Assembly: GCF_001693415.1 (NCBI RefSeq)
Contig: NZ_MAKX01000001.1
Coordinates: forward strand, 1,258,047-1,322,046
Length of the DNA stretch: 64,000 bases
Origin: Tenacibaculum soleae
GTDB taxonomy: Bacteria > Bacteroidota > Bacteroidia > Flavobacteriales > Flavobacteriaceae
Reading direction: 5' to 3'
This document shows positions 6,704-15,531 of the stretch, one piece after another. The first letter of the stretch is position 1. Each line of letters starts with the position of its first letter. A program made the translations under genes and the position numbers. The notes below the pieces were generated by a model. It saw only the letters and a program-made list of their open reading frames with translations. It was not told where the DNA came from and searched no databases.

Positions 6704-7912
6704 ATGAAATTCGGAATTATAAAAGAACGTAAAAACCCACCAGATAGACGTGTTGTGTTTTCACCAGAAAAATTACAAGAGTTTAAACAACAATTTCCAG
6801 AAGCTGAAATAGTTGTAGAAAGTTCTGATATTAGAATTTTTTCAGATGAAGCATATAAAAAAGCAGGTTTTAAAGTTGTAAATGACGTTACTGATTGTGA
6901 TGTTTTATTAGGCGTAAAAGAAGTTCCTTTAGATGATTTAATTCCAAATAAAAAATATTTCTACTTTAGTCATACGATTAAAAAACAGCCTTACAATCGT
7001 AAGCTGTTACAAACAATGTTGGCTAAAAATATTGAAATGTACGACCACGAAACAATTGTTAAAGAAAACGGTGCACGATTAATCGGATTTGGGCGTTATG
7101 CAGGTTTGGTAGGGGCTTATAACGGATTTAGAGCAATTGGTTTAAAAGAAAATAGTTTCAAACTACCTAAAGTAGAAACTTTAGTAGATTTAGATGCTGT
7201 AAAAGCTGAGTTAGATAAAATTAAACTTCCGAATTTAAAAATTCTTTTAACAGGAACAGGTAAAGTTGCCTACGGAGCTAAGGAAATTTTAGATCATTTA
7301 GGGATCAAACAAATTTCTGATGCATTGTATTTAACATCAAAATTTACAGAACCAGTATATTGTATGGCTGATGTAATGGAGTATGCTAAGCGTAAAGATG
7401 GTAAAGTAGGCGATAAGTTTGCTTTTTATAAAGACCCTACAGGTTACGAAAGTAATTTTATGCCATACGCGAAGGAAACAGATTTTTTTATTGCGGGGCA
7501 TTTTTACGGTAATGGTGCTCCTTATTTATTTACAAGAGAAGATGCTAAATCATCAGCGTTTAATATAAGGTATGTGGCAGATATTTCTTGTGATGTAGAT
7601 GGACCTGTGGCATCAACAATAAAAGCATCTACCATCGCTGATCCTATTTATGGATATGATCCTAAAACAGCAAAAGAAGTTGATTATAAATCTGAACAAG
7701 CAATTACAGTAATGGCTGTAGATAATTTGCCTTGTGAATTGCCAAAAGATGCAAGTGAAGGTTTTGGTGAAATGTTTTTAAAACATGTGATCCCTGCCTT
7801 TTACAACAATGATAAAGATGGAGTTTTATCAAGAGCGAAGATGACTACTGATAATGGTGAGTTAACTAAGCGATATTCATATTTGCAAGAATATGTAGAC
7901 GGAAAAGAATAA
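6704..7912 (+). CDS. Saccharopine dehydrogenase-like NAD(P)-dependent oxidoreductase
   Basis: A 402-residue protein of the alanine dehydrogenase/saccharopine dehydrogenase (Lys1-type) fold. The N-terminal domain starts with GIIKERKNPPDRRVVFSP, typical of AlaDH/PNT-N and Lys1-type enzymes. A YDHETIVKENGARLIGFGRYAG segment, written here as two adjoining parts (YDHETIVKENG, ARLIGFGRYAG), is typical of the Lys1 family. A Rossmann glycine-rich loop (LLTGTGKVAYGA) lies near residue 185. It may act in lysine degradation or in reductive amination of a keto acid; the substrate cannot be told from sequence. It is monocistronic: divergent from ssrA, with a terminator four nt after the stop codon. Confidence 0.8.
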   Translation: MKFGIIKERKNPPDRRVVFSPEKLQEFKQQFPEAEIVVESSDIRIFSDEAYKKAGFKVVNDVTDCDVLLGVKEVPLDDLIPNKKYFYFSHTIKKQPYNRKLLQTMLAKNIEMYDHETIVKENGARLIGFGRYAGLVGAYNGFRAIGLKENSFKLPKVETLVDLDAVKAELDKIKLPNLKILLTGTGKVAYGAKEILDHLGIKQISDALYLTSKFTEPVYCMADVMEYAKRKDGKVGDKFAFYKDPTGYESNFMPYAKETDFFIAGHFYGNGAPYLFTREDAKSSAFNIRYVADISCDVDGPVASTIKASTIADPIYGYDPKTAKEVDYKSEQAITVMAVDNLPCELPKDASEGFGEMFLKHVIPAFYNNDKDGVLSRAKMTTDNGELTKRYSYLQEYVDGKE

Positions 7913-7914
7913 AA

Positions 7915-7936
7915 AAATCCCGCTTATGCGGGATTT
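7915..7936 (+). terminator. Terminator
   Basis: AAATCCCGC (7915-7923) pairs with GCGGGATTT (7928-7936) around a TTAT loop. It sits directly after the oxidoreductase stop codon. Confidence 0.8.
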
Positions 7937-7952
7937 CTTATAAACATAATTT

Positions 7953-8174
7953 ATGCTACCAGATCAACAATTTTTAATAGATACTGCAAAAATGCGAATG
8001 CCTTTTGGTAAATATAAAGGAACCTATTTAGTTGATATACCTGAGTATTATTTAGTATGGTATAAAAACAAAGGGTTTCCAGAAGGTAAATTGGGTAAAA
8101 TGATGGGGTTGGTTTATGAATTACAACTAAATGGTTTAGACGATGTACTTCGAAAAATTAAATTACACTTTTAA
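7953..8174 (+). CDS. DUF3820 family protein
   Basis: A 73-residue protein matching the DUF3820 family. The core is MPFGKYKGTYLVDIPEYYL, followed by WYKNKGFPEGKLGKMM; the FGKYKG and P-x-YLxW patterns are the family hallmark. These small proteins are widespread, and some have been labelled quorum-sensing-regulated virulence factors, but their molecular role is not established. The start at 7953 gives the full family length. The gene follows the oxidoreductase terminator and ends at a long bidirectional hairpin shared with the convergent gene at 8254-9159. Confidence 0.85.
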   Translation: MLPDQQFLIDTAKMRMPFGKYKGTYLVDIPEYYLVWYKNKGFPEGKLGKMMGLVYELQLNGLDDVLRKIKLHF

Positions 8175-8193
8175 AGTAATTCTTTACATAAAG

Positions 8194-8242
8194 TTAATAA
8201 ACAAAAAAAGAGTCTTAAAAAGACTCTTTTTTTGTTTATTAA
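8194..8242. terminator. Long bidirectional terminator hairpin
   Basis: A perfect stem of about 23 bp. Its left arm ends AAGAGTCTT at 8216, and its right arm starts AAGACTCTT at 8220, with a 3-nt AAA loop. A- and T-runs are built into both arms, so either strand gives a U-rich 3' side. It serves the convergent pair DUF3820 (+) and the outer-membrane protein gene (-). Confidence 0.85.
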
Positions 8243-8253
8243 AAAATGTATAA

Positions 8254-9159
8254 TTACTTTAAAGACACATTGTAAGTTAAACCCGCTGAAAAAGTAGTAG
8301 CTTCACCTATGTTTCTACCATCAATTACTTTACCAAAACCTAAACTAACACCCAGCTTTGGAATAATGTTTTTATATACAGTAATTCCAACTCTTTTATA
8401 ATCTACATTCGTTTCAGGAAAATTACCTGCAAAATCTGAACTTCCAATATCAACACCTTCTTCAGAATTAAAAATATCAGCCCAAGCTTCAACATAAATA
8501 AAACTACTTGCGTATCCAATTTTACCTGTGGTTACAAAAGCATTTGGCACCCCAAAATCTTTACCAGGAGTTAAATTATTGTTAGCATCACCTCTAAGAT
8601 TATAAGAAGCAAAAAGAGTAGAAAAGAAGCCACTATCGGTGTTTAAATGTAAACCAGCAGTTACATCAAATCCGAATGCACCACTACCTAAAGATAAAAT
8701 ACCGTTTGGTTCATACCCTGTAGGAATAACAGCGGTAAATCCTGTTATAATATTTAAGTTTGCTTTTTCAAAATTAATTTTATGAGCATTTAACTTTAAA
8801 GCTATTGAAATGTCTTGTAACTCAGAGATAGAGTTTTTTCCATTTACAGGGTCTACAGCTCCTGTTGTATTGTCAGAAGAAATAAAAGGTACGTTTATTA
8901 CAACTGATAAACGGTCAGTAATACCATATTTAGCATAAAGAGAAATTATGTTTTGGTTGATTTCTCCATGAACAGGAACTTCATCTTTTTTTACATTAGC
9001 TACATAAAAAGAATCGTACTTGCTAGTAGAAAAAGAAGTTGTTAAAGATAAATCACCTTTTTTAGATGTAAATCCATCTAATAACCCTTGTGCATTTACG
9101 GTAGAATATACAGTTGTTATTGCAAAGACAGATAATGCAATTAATTTTTTTACTTTCAT
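8254..9159 (-). CDS. Probable outer-membrane beta-barrel protein (transporter-like)
   Basis: A 301-residue protein with a signal peptide (MKVKKLIALSVFAITTVYST, probably cut after VNAQ). The rest shows alternating strands typical of an outer-membrane beta-barrel (LSLTTSFSTSKYDS, YGITDRLSVVINVPF, LNIITGFTAVIPTGY, TFSAGLTYNVSLK) and ends in a hydrophobic strand. The pattern resembles the transporter/MetA-like outer-membrane proteins of Bacteroidota. The gene is monocistronic on the minus strand. No substrate can be inferred. Confidence 0.65.
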   Translation of the reverse strand: MKVKKLIALSVFAITTVYSTVNAQGLLDGFTSKKGDLSLTTSFSTSKYDSFYVANVKKDEVPVHGEINQNIISLYAKYGITDRLSVVINVPFISSDNTTGAVDPVNGKNSISELQDISIALKLNAHKINFEKANLNIITGFTAVIPTGYEPNGILSLGSGAFGFDVTAGLHLNTDSGFFSTLFASYNLRGDANNNLTPGKDFGVPNAFVTTGKIGYASSFIYVEAWADIFNSEEGVDIGSSDFAGNFPETNVDYKRVGITVYKNIIPKLGVSLGFGKVIDGRNIGEATTFSAGLTYNVSLK

Positions 9160-9225
9160 TGTTCTATTAATTTGATTTTAATGTCAGTCGTAATAAAAAC
9201 CAAAAATTACATAAACAATCTTTGT

Positions 9226-9585
9226 TTATTTTTTAGTAATCAACTCTATCGTTAACACCACAGTAATACCTAGAGTATAGGCAATTAAATCGTAATAGCT
9301 AAAGGTGTTACCAATTATAATATTTGCTATTCTATAATTTTCTAGACCAAGTATTTTAACTAAGTTATAATTTTGTAATATTTCAATACTAAAAGAAAAA
9401 ATTAAAATTGAGATTGCTAATTTTTTAGATGAAATATTAAAAAAAGATTTTATTAAATAATAAAGAAGTATTACTACTAAAAAATCACCAAAGGTATGTC
9501 GTATAAAACCTGATGTTTGTGCAATTAAAATTTCTGTTATAAATAATAGTATAAAAATTATAAAACTGGTTAAATTAAATTTCAT
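9226..9585 (-). CDS. DUF2809 family membrane protein
   Basis: I prefer the start at 9585 (MKFNLTSFIIF); an upstream in-frame start at 9606 adds seven basic residues. The protein is about 119 residues with four hydrophobic segments. It carries the DUF2809 signature around GFIRHTFGDFLVVILLYYL. The family is found in many bacteria, often near envelope-stress genes, and its role is unknown. It lies 70 nt downstream of creD on the same strand, so it may belong to the same unit as creD and its regulator. Confidence 0.75.
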   Translation of the reverse strand: MKFNLTSFIIFILLFITEILIAQTSGFIRHTFGDFLVVILLYYLIKSFFNISSKKLAISILIFSFSIEILQNYNLVKILGLENYRIANIIIGNTFSYYDLIAYTLGITVVLTIELITKK

Positions 9586-9654
9586 AAGCCTTAATTTAAG
9601 GCGCAAAACTCCTTGTTTATAAGAAGTTTTACGCTGTTTAATAAATAAAATTAA

Positions 9655-11037
9655 TTAATCGTTTTGCCAATCTATTTTTCTTGAAGTATACATTACAGTT
9701 GCTAAAATGGTAAACAAACCAATGCTTCCAACTAATAAAGCGTAGTTTTCTAATTGAATTATTATAAAAATAAAAGCATATAAGGCAGTTAGTGAAAGTG
9801 CTATAAAAACTGGAAACTTTATGTTTTTTAAGATAGATTTTGAGTACAAAGAAATTAACATAATAACCGCTATTCCTGAAATTATATAGGCTTTTAAATA
9901 ACTAGAATGTTCTGATATTGAAATTAATAAAGTGTAAAACATAGTTAAAGCAACACCGATCATTAAGTATTGAAAAGGATGAATGGCAATTTTACTCATG
10001 GTTTGAATTAAAAAGAATACTAAAAAAGTTAAGCCAATTACTAAAAAGCCATATTTGGTTGAGCGTTCACTTTTTTGATATTCATCAACAGGAATCATAA
10101 AGTTTACTCCAAAAGCATAGTTTTTTAAATTAGGAATTCCGTTAAAAGATTGTTGTGGGAAAGGTCGGTTAATATCTAAAACTTTCCACTTTGCAGAAAA
10201 ACCATTTTCAGAAATTTTATTAGAATTATAAGGTAAATATTCACCTAAAAAGTTTGCTGTTTTCCAATTAGAATTGATTGTTACATTTGTTTCTTTTCCA
10301 ATGGGTATAAAACGGATTTGTTTACTACCATTAATATTTATATTTAACTCAAAATCAACATCTTTTTCTAAAGGAATATCATTTTTAATTATAACATTGC
10401 TCTCTAATTTATGTAAATTAAGTGAGTTATTATAAATGTTATTCGTGTTATTGTTTTTATATTTTGATGTAAAAGAATAGGTACTTTTATTTAAAGCTAT
10501 TTCAACTAAACTATTAACACCTTTTAGGTTAGAGGTTTCAATAATAAGCCTTACTTTGTCCCAAATAATAGCCTCTTTTTGTATATCAATTTCACCAAAA
10601 TCAGGCTGCGTAAAACTTCCTGAAATATTAATATTACTTTTATAAACAGCTGTTTTATAAATGCCGCGTTTTTTTTCTTCTGGATTTATAGTTGATTTTA
10701 TCGCTAATTTTTTAGGAAAAAAGTACCCATACTTTATTTCTTCAACCATTTCGGTTTGTATTTCTTTTGTTTTTTGATTTACGATTGATTTTTTATGATA
10801 CGTTTTATAAGGAACCTTCATAATTGGCCCATAAAGCAATACTTCTTTTCCCCATTTTTTATTAATTTCTTGTACAACTTCTTGTTGCCTATTCATGCGT
10901 TCATTAATGATGTTTTTAATAAACGATAATGGAATTAATAGTATCAATATTAAAAAACCAACCATTAACATTCTAGCAGTTATTGATGTTTTAACCCATT
11001 TTCCAAATTTTCCGTTTTGTTTGTTTGTTACTTCCAT
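9655..11037 (-). CDS. creD: Inner-membrane protein CreD
   Basis: A 460-residue CreD family protein. There is one N-terminal membrane segment (about 21-43, ARMLMVGFLILILLIPLSFI). A large periplasmic domain follows, including the conserved ELLYGP-type motif seen here as EVLLYGPIMKVPY and the segment PFPQQSFNGIP. A C-terminal bundle of about five membrane helices ends the protein. CreD in enterobacteria belongs to the CreBC regulon and affects envelope integrity. In Bacteroidota it is commonly preceded, as here, by a small winged-helix regulator instead of CreBC. Confidence 0.93.
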   Translation of the reverse strand: MEVTNKQNGKFGKWVKTSITARMLMVGFLILILLIPLSFIKNIINERMNRQQEVVQEINKKWGKEVLLYGPIMKVPYKTYHKKSIVNQKTKEIQTEMVEEIKYGYFFPKKLAIKSTINPEEKKRGIYKTAVYKSNINISGSFTQPDFGEIDIQKEAIIWDKVRLIIETSNLKGVNSLVEIALNKSTYSFTSKYKNNNTNNIYNNSLNLHKLESNVIIKNDIPLEKDVDFELNININGSKQIRFIPIGKETNVTINSNWKTANFLGEYLPYNSNKISENGFSAKWKVLDINRPFPQQSFNGIPNLKNYAFGVNFMIPVDEYQKSERSTKYGFLVIGLTFLVFFLIQTMSKIAIHPFQYLMIGVALTMFYTLLISISEHSSYLKAYIISGIAVIMLISLYSKSILKNIKFPVFIALSLTALYAFIFIIIQLENYALLVGSIGLFTILATVMYTSRKIDWQND

Positions 11038-11089
11038 AGTTTATTTATTAAAAGAACTTTGAATTTCAAAGTTGTTGTGTAAAAAAATA

Positions 11090-11386
11090 TCATTTGTTTT
11101 TAATTAGCTTTTCTAAAGCTTCGATGTGTTTTTTAAATTCTTGTTTACCTAGATCTGTTGCATAGTATCTTGTGTTTGGTTTTTTACCTATAAATTGTTT
11201 TTCTATTCTAATAAATTCAACTTTTTCTAAAGCTTTGGTGTGGCTGGCTAAATTACCATCTGTAGCACCTAATAACTCTTTTAAGGTTGTAAATTCGGCA
11301 TATTCATTTACCATAAGAACCGACATAATTCCTAGCCGTATTCTATGATCAAATGCTTTATTGATATGTAAAATAATATTTTTCAA
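11090..11386 (-). CDS. Winged-helix transcriptional regulator
   Basis: A 98-residue winged-helix protein of the small MarR/ArsR-like type found beside creD in Bacteroidota. The sequence begins INKAFDHRIRLGIMSVLMVN. A recognition-helix region (LKELLGATDGNLASHTKALE) is near residues 37-56, followed by a wing (FIRIEKQFIGKKPNTRYYA). It starts two nt after the stop of the upstream membrane-protein gene and lies 52 nt before creD, which suggests one operon and a role in controlling it. The signal it senses is unknown. Confidence 0.83.
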   Translation of the reverse strand: MKNIILHINKAFDHRIRLGIMSVLMVNEYAEFTTLKELLGATDGNLASHTKALEKVEFIRIEKQFIGKKPNTRYYATDLGKQEFKKHIEALEKLIKNK

Positions 11387-11388
11387 AA

Positions 11389-11997
11389 TTATTTTTTATC
11401 GTATTTAAAATACATTAAAGTTCCGTAAACAATATGCATAACACCAAAGCCTAAAACCCAAAACCAAAAGCCATAACCTATAAAATACGAGGCTAGTAAT
11501 CCTAAAATTATTTCGATATAACCTAAATATTTAATATCTCCATAGGTATGTTTTGAGGCATTTATTAATGATAATCCGTAAAATAATAGCATTAATCCTC
11601 CGGTTTGCCCGTAACGCCCTTGGCTTAATATGATAATAATATAAATACCGCCTGCAATTAGAGGAATAAGAAAACTGGTTAATAACCGTTTAGTTGTGGC
11701 ATCCCAAATTTTAACGTTATTTTTTGTAGCTTTTTTTGTGGTTAAAAAAACAGCCGTACCAATACTTGCGGTTAATACCAATAATAAGTCTGTTAAGGCA
11801 AGTTTAAAAACCCAACCATCTAACAATAATTTTCCTTGCGAGTGATTGTTTACCAGCCAATATGCATAGCCAGCACCAATAAGTGCATAAATACCGGCCA
11901 TAATACCTGATAATCCGCTTAAAGAAATAAATCGAGAGGATTTATTCATTAAGTTTTTAATTTCTGATATGTCTTTTAAATAATTTTCTGAACTCAT
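11389..11997 (-). CDS. Membrane protein upstream of the creD regulator
   Basis: I place the start at 11997 (MSSENYLKDISEIKNLMNKS), because an in-frame extension to 12048 has no family-like sequence. The protein is about 202 residues: an amphipathic N-terminal helix, then five to six membrane helices (GLSGIMAGIYALIGAGYAYW, ALTDLLLVLTASIGTAVFL, LLTSFLIPLIAGGIYIIIIL and two more near the C-terminus). No enzymatic motif is seen. Membrane proteins of this type often precede the winged-helix regulator and creD in flavobacteria. It may act with the regulator as a sensor, which is inference. Confidence 0.65.
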   Translation of the reverse strand: MSSENYLKDISEIKNLMNKSSRFISLSGLSGIMAGIYALIGAGYAYWLVNNHSQGKLLLDGWVFKLALTDLLLVLTASIGTAVFLTTKKATKNNVKIWDATTKRLLTSFLIPLIAGGIYIIIILSQGRYGQTGGLMLLFYGLSLINASKHTYGDIKYLGYIEIILGLLASYFIGYGFWFWVLGFGVMHIVYGTLMYFKYDKK

Positions 11998-12075
11998 TTT
12001 TAAAGAACTTTGAAATACAAAGTAAATGGTTTTATATTTTACTGGCAAGTAAAATATTTAATTTATTTTTATAGG

Positions 12076-12438
12076 ATGAAACCAGCTGAACAATATATAT
12101 TAAAACAAGCAGAGCCGTTACGGTCAATTTTATTACATCTTCAAGTTTTGATTGAAGTAAATTTTTTAGGTGTTGAGCTATTATATAAATGGAAACTTCC
12201 TTTTTATTATTTAAAAGGCAAGCCGCTATGTTATTTTAACGCCACTAAAAAAGGTTATGTTGATGTTGGTTTTTATTCTAAAACTACTTTAAACAACTAC
12301 AATGAATTTCTGGTAACTGAAAAAAGAAAGGCTGTTAAATCGTTACGCTTTTCTAATTTAGAAGAGATAAATGAAGAAGTATTAAGAGCTGTTTTGTTAG
12401 AAGCGTATAAAATTAGGCAAGGGAAAAGTACATTGTAA
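12076..12438 (+). CDS. DUF1801 family protein
   Basis: I place the start at 12076 (MKPAEQYILKQAEPLRSIL), preceded by an AT-rich leader; an in-frame extension to 12010 is unlikely. The 120-residue protein matches the DUF1801/YdhG-like fold. An N-terminal helix pair is followed by the YKWKLPFYYLKGKPLCYF strand region and a C-terminal helix. Family members resemble frataxin/YdhG and have been proposed to act in iron handling, but the role is not settled. The gene is divergent from the creD block. Confidence 0.8.
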   Translation: MKPAEQYILKQAEPLRSILLHLQVLIEVNFLGVELLYKWKLPFYYLKGKPLCYFNATKKGYVDVGFYSKTTLNNYNEFLVTEKRKAVKSLRFSNLEEINEEVLRAVLLEAYKIRQGKSTL

Positions 12439-12460
12439 AACAAACAAAACTTAAAGTAAG

Positions 12461-12530
12461 GCTTAGCCCCGATTGTAGCATTTGTTTGAGCTCCTCGCAG
12501 AGAGCGAGTGCGAAAAGCGGGAAATAGCTT
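12461..12530. repeat. Flavobacterial intergenic structured repeat (TAGCCCCGATTG...AGCGGGAAATAGCT)
   Basis: The intergenic region contains GCTTAGCCCCGATTGTAGCA and then AAAGCGGGAAATAGCTTCG. Between them is a perfect 5-bp hairpin (CTCGC 12494-12498, GCGAG 12504-12508). I recall the same flanking boxes, with a variable hairpin between them, in many intergenic regions of Flavobacteriia genomes. Recurrence cannot be shown within this window. The element is GC-rich compared with its AT-rich surroundings. Confidence 0.55.
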
Positions 12531-12566
12531 CGTAAAAAAGATAATGCTCTTATAAAAGTGTATTTT

Positions 12567-13529
12567 TTAATATTGTTTGATTAAAAAATCTAACATTACT
12601 TGTTGGTTAATAATTAGATGTAATTTTTTGCTTATTTTTGGAGGGATGATACTTATTGTGGTACTATTTTTAGTGATTGTAATTTTAGGTTTTTTAGCAT
12701 AGTTAGAGTTTGAAAAGCCGCAATAAATAGGTTGATTTGCGTTTAAATTTTTTAAGGTAATGTTAATAGGAGTGCCTTTTTTTACTTGTAATATTCCGTT
12801 AGTTGGTTTGAGTAGTTTGTAGCCTTTTTTTAAAAAATTAGTGGCGTATATTGGTTGTTTAAAAAAGGTAGTTAAAGATATTTTTTTGATATCAGGTTGC
12901 CAAGATGCGTTTTCAGGATAGTGTGTTAATAGATATTTTTGTTTAGGGATGTTAAAAAAGTAATCGTTAAAGTTGCGTTCCCATTTTCCATTTATAACAA
13001 ATCCGGCAGCCCATGTAGCATCAATATAAAGCCATTTATTGTTTAATTTTACAGCATTCCAAGCATGATTTGTTTGTGTTTTTATTTTGCCAATGTCATT
13101 TGATGAATTACGAACATAACCTTTTATAACTTGGTTTTGTATTTTTAACAACGAGCATATTTTGGCAAAAGCTTGAGCGTAACCTTCACAAACACCTTTT
13201 CTTTTTAACATGGTTTCAGTAGCAATATTATTTTTAATAGCGCTAATTTTAGCTTGTTTGTCAGCTTCGTTTTTGTAAGAAAACCGAATTCTTTTTTGTT
13301 TTGGATTGTAAAATTCGTTTAAATCATAACGAATATTAAAGGAAAGCCAAGAAAATATCGCTCGAACTTTATCTTGATCAGAATTAAAATCTATCGCAAT
13401 TTTATGTGCTAATTTTTCTGCCGTAATTTTTTTAGGATAGGTTTTTATTTTGGAGTCAACAAGAGTAAAGTTTTGTGCCGTTACTGATGCAAAACTTAGG
13501 AGTAAAAAAAAGAAATAAAGTTGTTTCAT
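12567..13529 (-). CDS. Exported transglutaminase-like protein
   Basis: A 320-residue protein with a signal peptide (MKQLYFFFLLLSFASVTAQ). The transglutaminase-like core has a full Cys-His-Asp triad: KGVCEGYAQAF (C114), TNHAWNAVK (H155) and LYIDATWA (D170). The N-terminal YPKKITAEKLAHKIA and DQDKVRAIFSWLSFNI segments are typical of bacterial periplasmic members, which are thought to act as peptidases or peptidoglycan/protein cross-linkers. The C-terminal 100 residues are beta-rich. It is a single gene, 36 nt upstream (in the direction of transcription) of kdsA. Confidence 0.82.
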   Translation of the reverse strand: MKQLYFFFLLLSFASVTAQNFTLVDSKIKTYPKKITAEKLAHKIAIDFNSDQDKVRAIFSWLSFNIRYDLNEFYNPKQKRIRFSYKNEADKQAKISAIKNNIATETMLKRKGVCEGYAQAFAKICSLLKIQNQVIKGYVRNSSNDIGKIKTQTNHAWNAVKLNNKWLYIDATWAAGFVINGKWERNFNDYFFNIPKQKYLLTHYPENASWQPDIKKISLTTFFKQPIYATNFLKKGYKLLKPTNGILQVKKGTPINITLKNLNANQPIYCGFSNSNYAKKPKITITKNSTTISIIPPKISKKLHLIINQQVMLDFLIKQY

Positions 13530-13569
13530 AGTAAGGATTTAAAACAACTTTATTTATCAAATATTGTGC

Positions 13570-14391
13570 CTATAAGTTATTTATTGTTTTACGAATGGTA
13601 ACTAAATTTGTTAGTAGGTTTTCTAAATAATCAAGATGCAACATATTTGCCCCGTCAGATTTTGCATTGGCAGGATCAAAATGAGTTTCAATAAATAAAC
13701 CATCTACATTATTTACCACACCAGCTCTTGCTATGGTTTCAATCATATCTGGTCTACCACCTGTAACTCCGCTAGATTGATTTGGTTGCTGTAATGAGTG
13801 TGTTACATCTAAAACGGTAGGTGCGTATTGGCGCATGGTAGGAATTCCTCTAAAATCAACAATCATATCCTGGTAGCCAAACATGGTTCCACGATCGGTT
13901 ATCCATGCTTTTTCATTGCCAGCATCATGTACTTTTTTAACGGCATGTTGCATTGCCTCTGGACTCATAAATTGCCCTTTTTTTAAATTTATAACTTTAC
14001 CTGTTTTAGCGGCAGCAACTACTAAATCGGTTTGACGTACTAAAAAAGCAGGTATTTGTAATACATCAACATATTCAGCAGCTTTAATTGCATCCGAAAC
14101 TTCATGAATATCGGTTACGGTTGGTACATTAAAAGTTTCAGAAACTTTACGTAATATTTTTAGTGCTTTTTCATCACCAATTCCTGTAAAACTATCAATT
14201 CTACTACGGTTTGCTTTTTTAAAACTTCCTTTAAAAATATAAGGAATTTCTAATTTATCAGTAATAGAAATAACTTTTTCAGCAATACGCATTGCCATGT
14301 CTTCGCTTTCAATTGCGCAAGGGCCAGCTAAAAGAAAAAAGTTGTTAGCTTTAGTGTGTTTTATATTCGGAATAAGTTGTAAGTCCATCAT
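13570..14391 (-). CDS. kdsA: 3-deoxy-8-phosphooctulonate synthase (KDO-8-P synthase)
   Basis: A 273-residue enzyme that condenses phosphoenolpyruvate with arabinose-5-phosphate for the KDO part of lipopolysaccharide. Family hallmarks are FLLAGPCAIES near the N-terminus, FKGSFKKANRSR, VDVLQIPAFLVRQTDL, NLKKGQFMSPEAM, the RGTMFGYQDMIVDFRGIP block and FIETHFDPANAKSDG. Length and order are typical of KdsA. Translation may start at M1 or M2. It sits alone, divergent from the M28 peptidase gene. Confidence 0.97.
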   Translation of the reverse strand: MMDLQLIPNIKHTKANNFFLLAGPCAIESEDMAMRIAEKVISITDKLEIPYIFKGSFKKANRSRIDSFTGIGDEKALKILRKVSETFNVPTVTDIHEVSDAIKAAEYVDVLQIPAFLVRQTDLVVAAAKTGKVINLKKGQFMSPEAMQHAVKKVHDAGNEKAWITDRGTMFGYQDMIVDFRGIPTMRQYAPTVLDVTHSLQQPNQSSGVTGGRPDMIETIARAGVVNNVDGLFIETHFDPANAKSDGANMLHLDYLENLLTNLVTIRKTINNL

Positions 14392-14478
14392 TGTAAATTT
14401 TCAACAAAATTAAGAAATTAAATTGGCTATATTTAGCCTTTTAAATTAAATACAAATTAATACTATAAATAGGATCAA

Positions 14479-15477
14479 ATGAAAAAAATACTATATACAT
14501 CAGCAATTGTAACAACATTGATGTTGTCATGTAAAGCGGTAAAAAATGAGGAGCAAAAAATAGCTGTAACAACCAATAGTATAGCAAAAAATGTAATAGT
14601 GAGTGATGTGAATATTGATTCTACACTTGTTAAAAAGCATTTATATACCTTGGCTTCTGATGAAATGGGCGGTAGAAAACCAGGTACAGCAGGTATTGAA
14701 AAAGCAGCGAAGTATATTGAGAATGAATTTGAAAAAATAGGCTTAAAAAAGTACAATTCGTTACCAACGTATCGTCAAAATTTTGAATACAAGAGCATTA
14801 AAATGTTTAATGTAATAGGTGTTTTAGAAGGGAAAAGCAAAAAAGATGAATATGTTGTTATTTCGGCGCATTACGATCATTTAGGAACTAAAAAAGAGGG
14901 TACTGGCGATTTGATTTTTAATGGAGCAAATGATGATGCTTCAGGAGTAACGGGAGTTTTAGCATTGGCTAAATACTTTAAAAATAAAGGACAAAATGAA
15001 CGAACTATTGTTTTTGTAGCTTTTACAGCCGAAGAAATGGGCTTGGTAGGATCTACACATTTTGGAAAAGGAATTGACGCGAGTAAATTTATTGCCGGAA
15101 TTAATTTAGAAATGATTGGAAAAACCCCAAGTTTTGGCCCAAACACGGCTTGGTTAACTGGTTTCGAACGTTCTGATTTTGGTAAAATTATTCAAAAAAA
15201 CTTAGTAGGAACAGGATATCAATTATTTCCAGATCCGTATAAAAAGTTTAATTTATTTTTTAGATCAGATAATGCTTCTTTGGCACGTTTAGGGGTACCT
15301 TCTCATACATTTTCTACAACGCCAATTGATGTAGATAAAGATTATCATAAAGTATCTGACGAAGCAGAAACGTTAAATATGACAGTAATTACTGAAACTA
15401 TAAAAGCAGTAGCAAAAGGTACTGAGAGTATTATTAATGGTAAAGATACGCCTAGTAGAGTAACTCTTAAAAAGTAA
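14479..15477 (+). CDS. M28 family metallopeptidase (lipoprotein)
   Basis: A 332-residue Zn-dependent aminopeptidase-type protein of family M28. The N-terminus carries a lipobox-like MLSC (C18), suggesting a lipoprotein. Zinc-site residues are visible: HYDHLG (131-136), NDDASG (151-156) and the catalytic TAEEMGLVG (184-192). Later ligands probably include D in NLFFRSDNAS and H in GVPSHTF. It probably trims N-terminal residues from peptides in the periplasm or at the outer membrane. It is followed after 54 nt by a DUF4136 lipoprotein gene on the same strand. Confidence 0.9.
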   Translation: MKKILYTSAIVTTLMLSCKAVKNEEQKIAVTTNSIAKNVIVSDVNIDSTLVKKHLYTLASDEMGGRKPGTAGIEKAAKYIENEFEKIGLKKYNSLPTYRQNFEYKSIKMFNVIGVLEGKSKKDEYVVISAHYDHLGTKKEGTGDLIFNGANDDASGVTGVLALAKYFKNKGQNERTIVFVAFTAEEMGLVGSTHFGKGIDASKFIAGINLEMIGKTPSFGPNTAWLTGFERSDFGKIIQKNLVGTGYQLFPDPYKKFNLFFRSDNASLARLGVPSHTFSTTPIDVDKDYHKVSDEAETLNMTVITETIKAVAKGTESIINGKDTPSRVTLKK

Positions 15478-15531
15478 TTTTTGTATCTTTACTGAGGTAT
15501 GATTATTGATATAAATGTATAAAATTTTATT

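Noticed and set aside
14475..14756. Antisense reading frames across the M28 peptidase gene (also 14877-15146 and 15627-15878)
   Set aside because: They lie fully opposite well-supported genes and their predicted proteins have no domain-like features.
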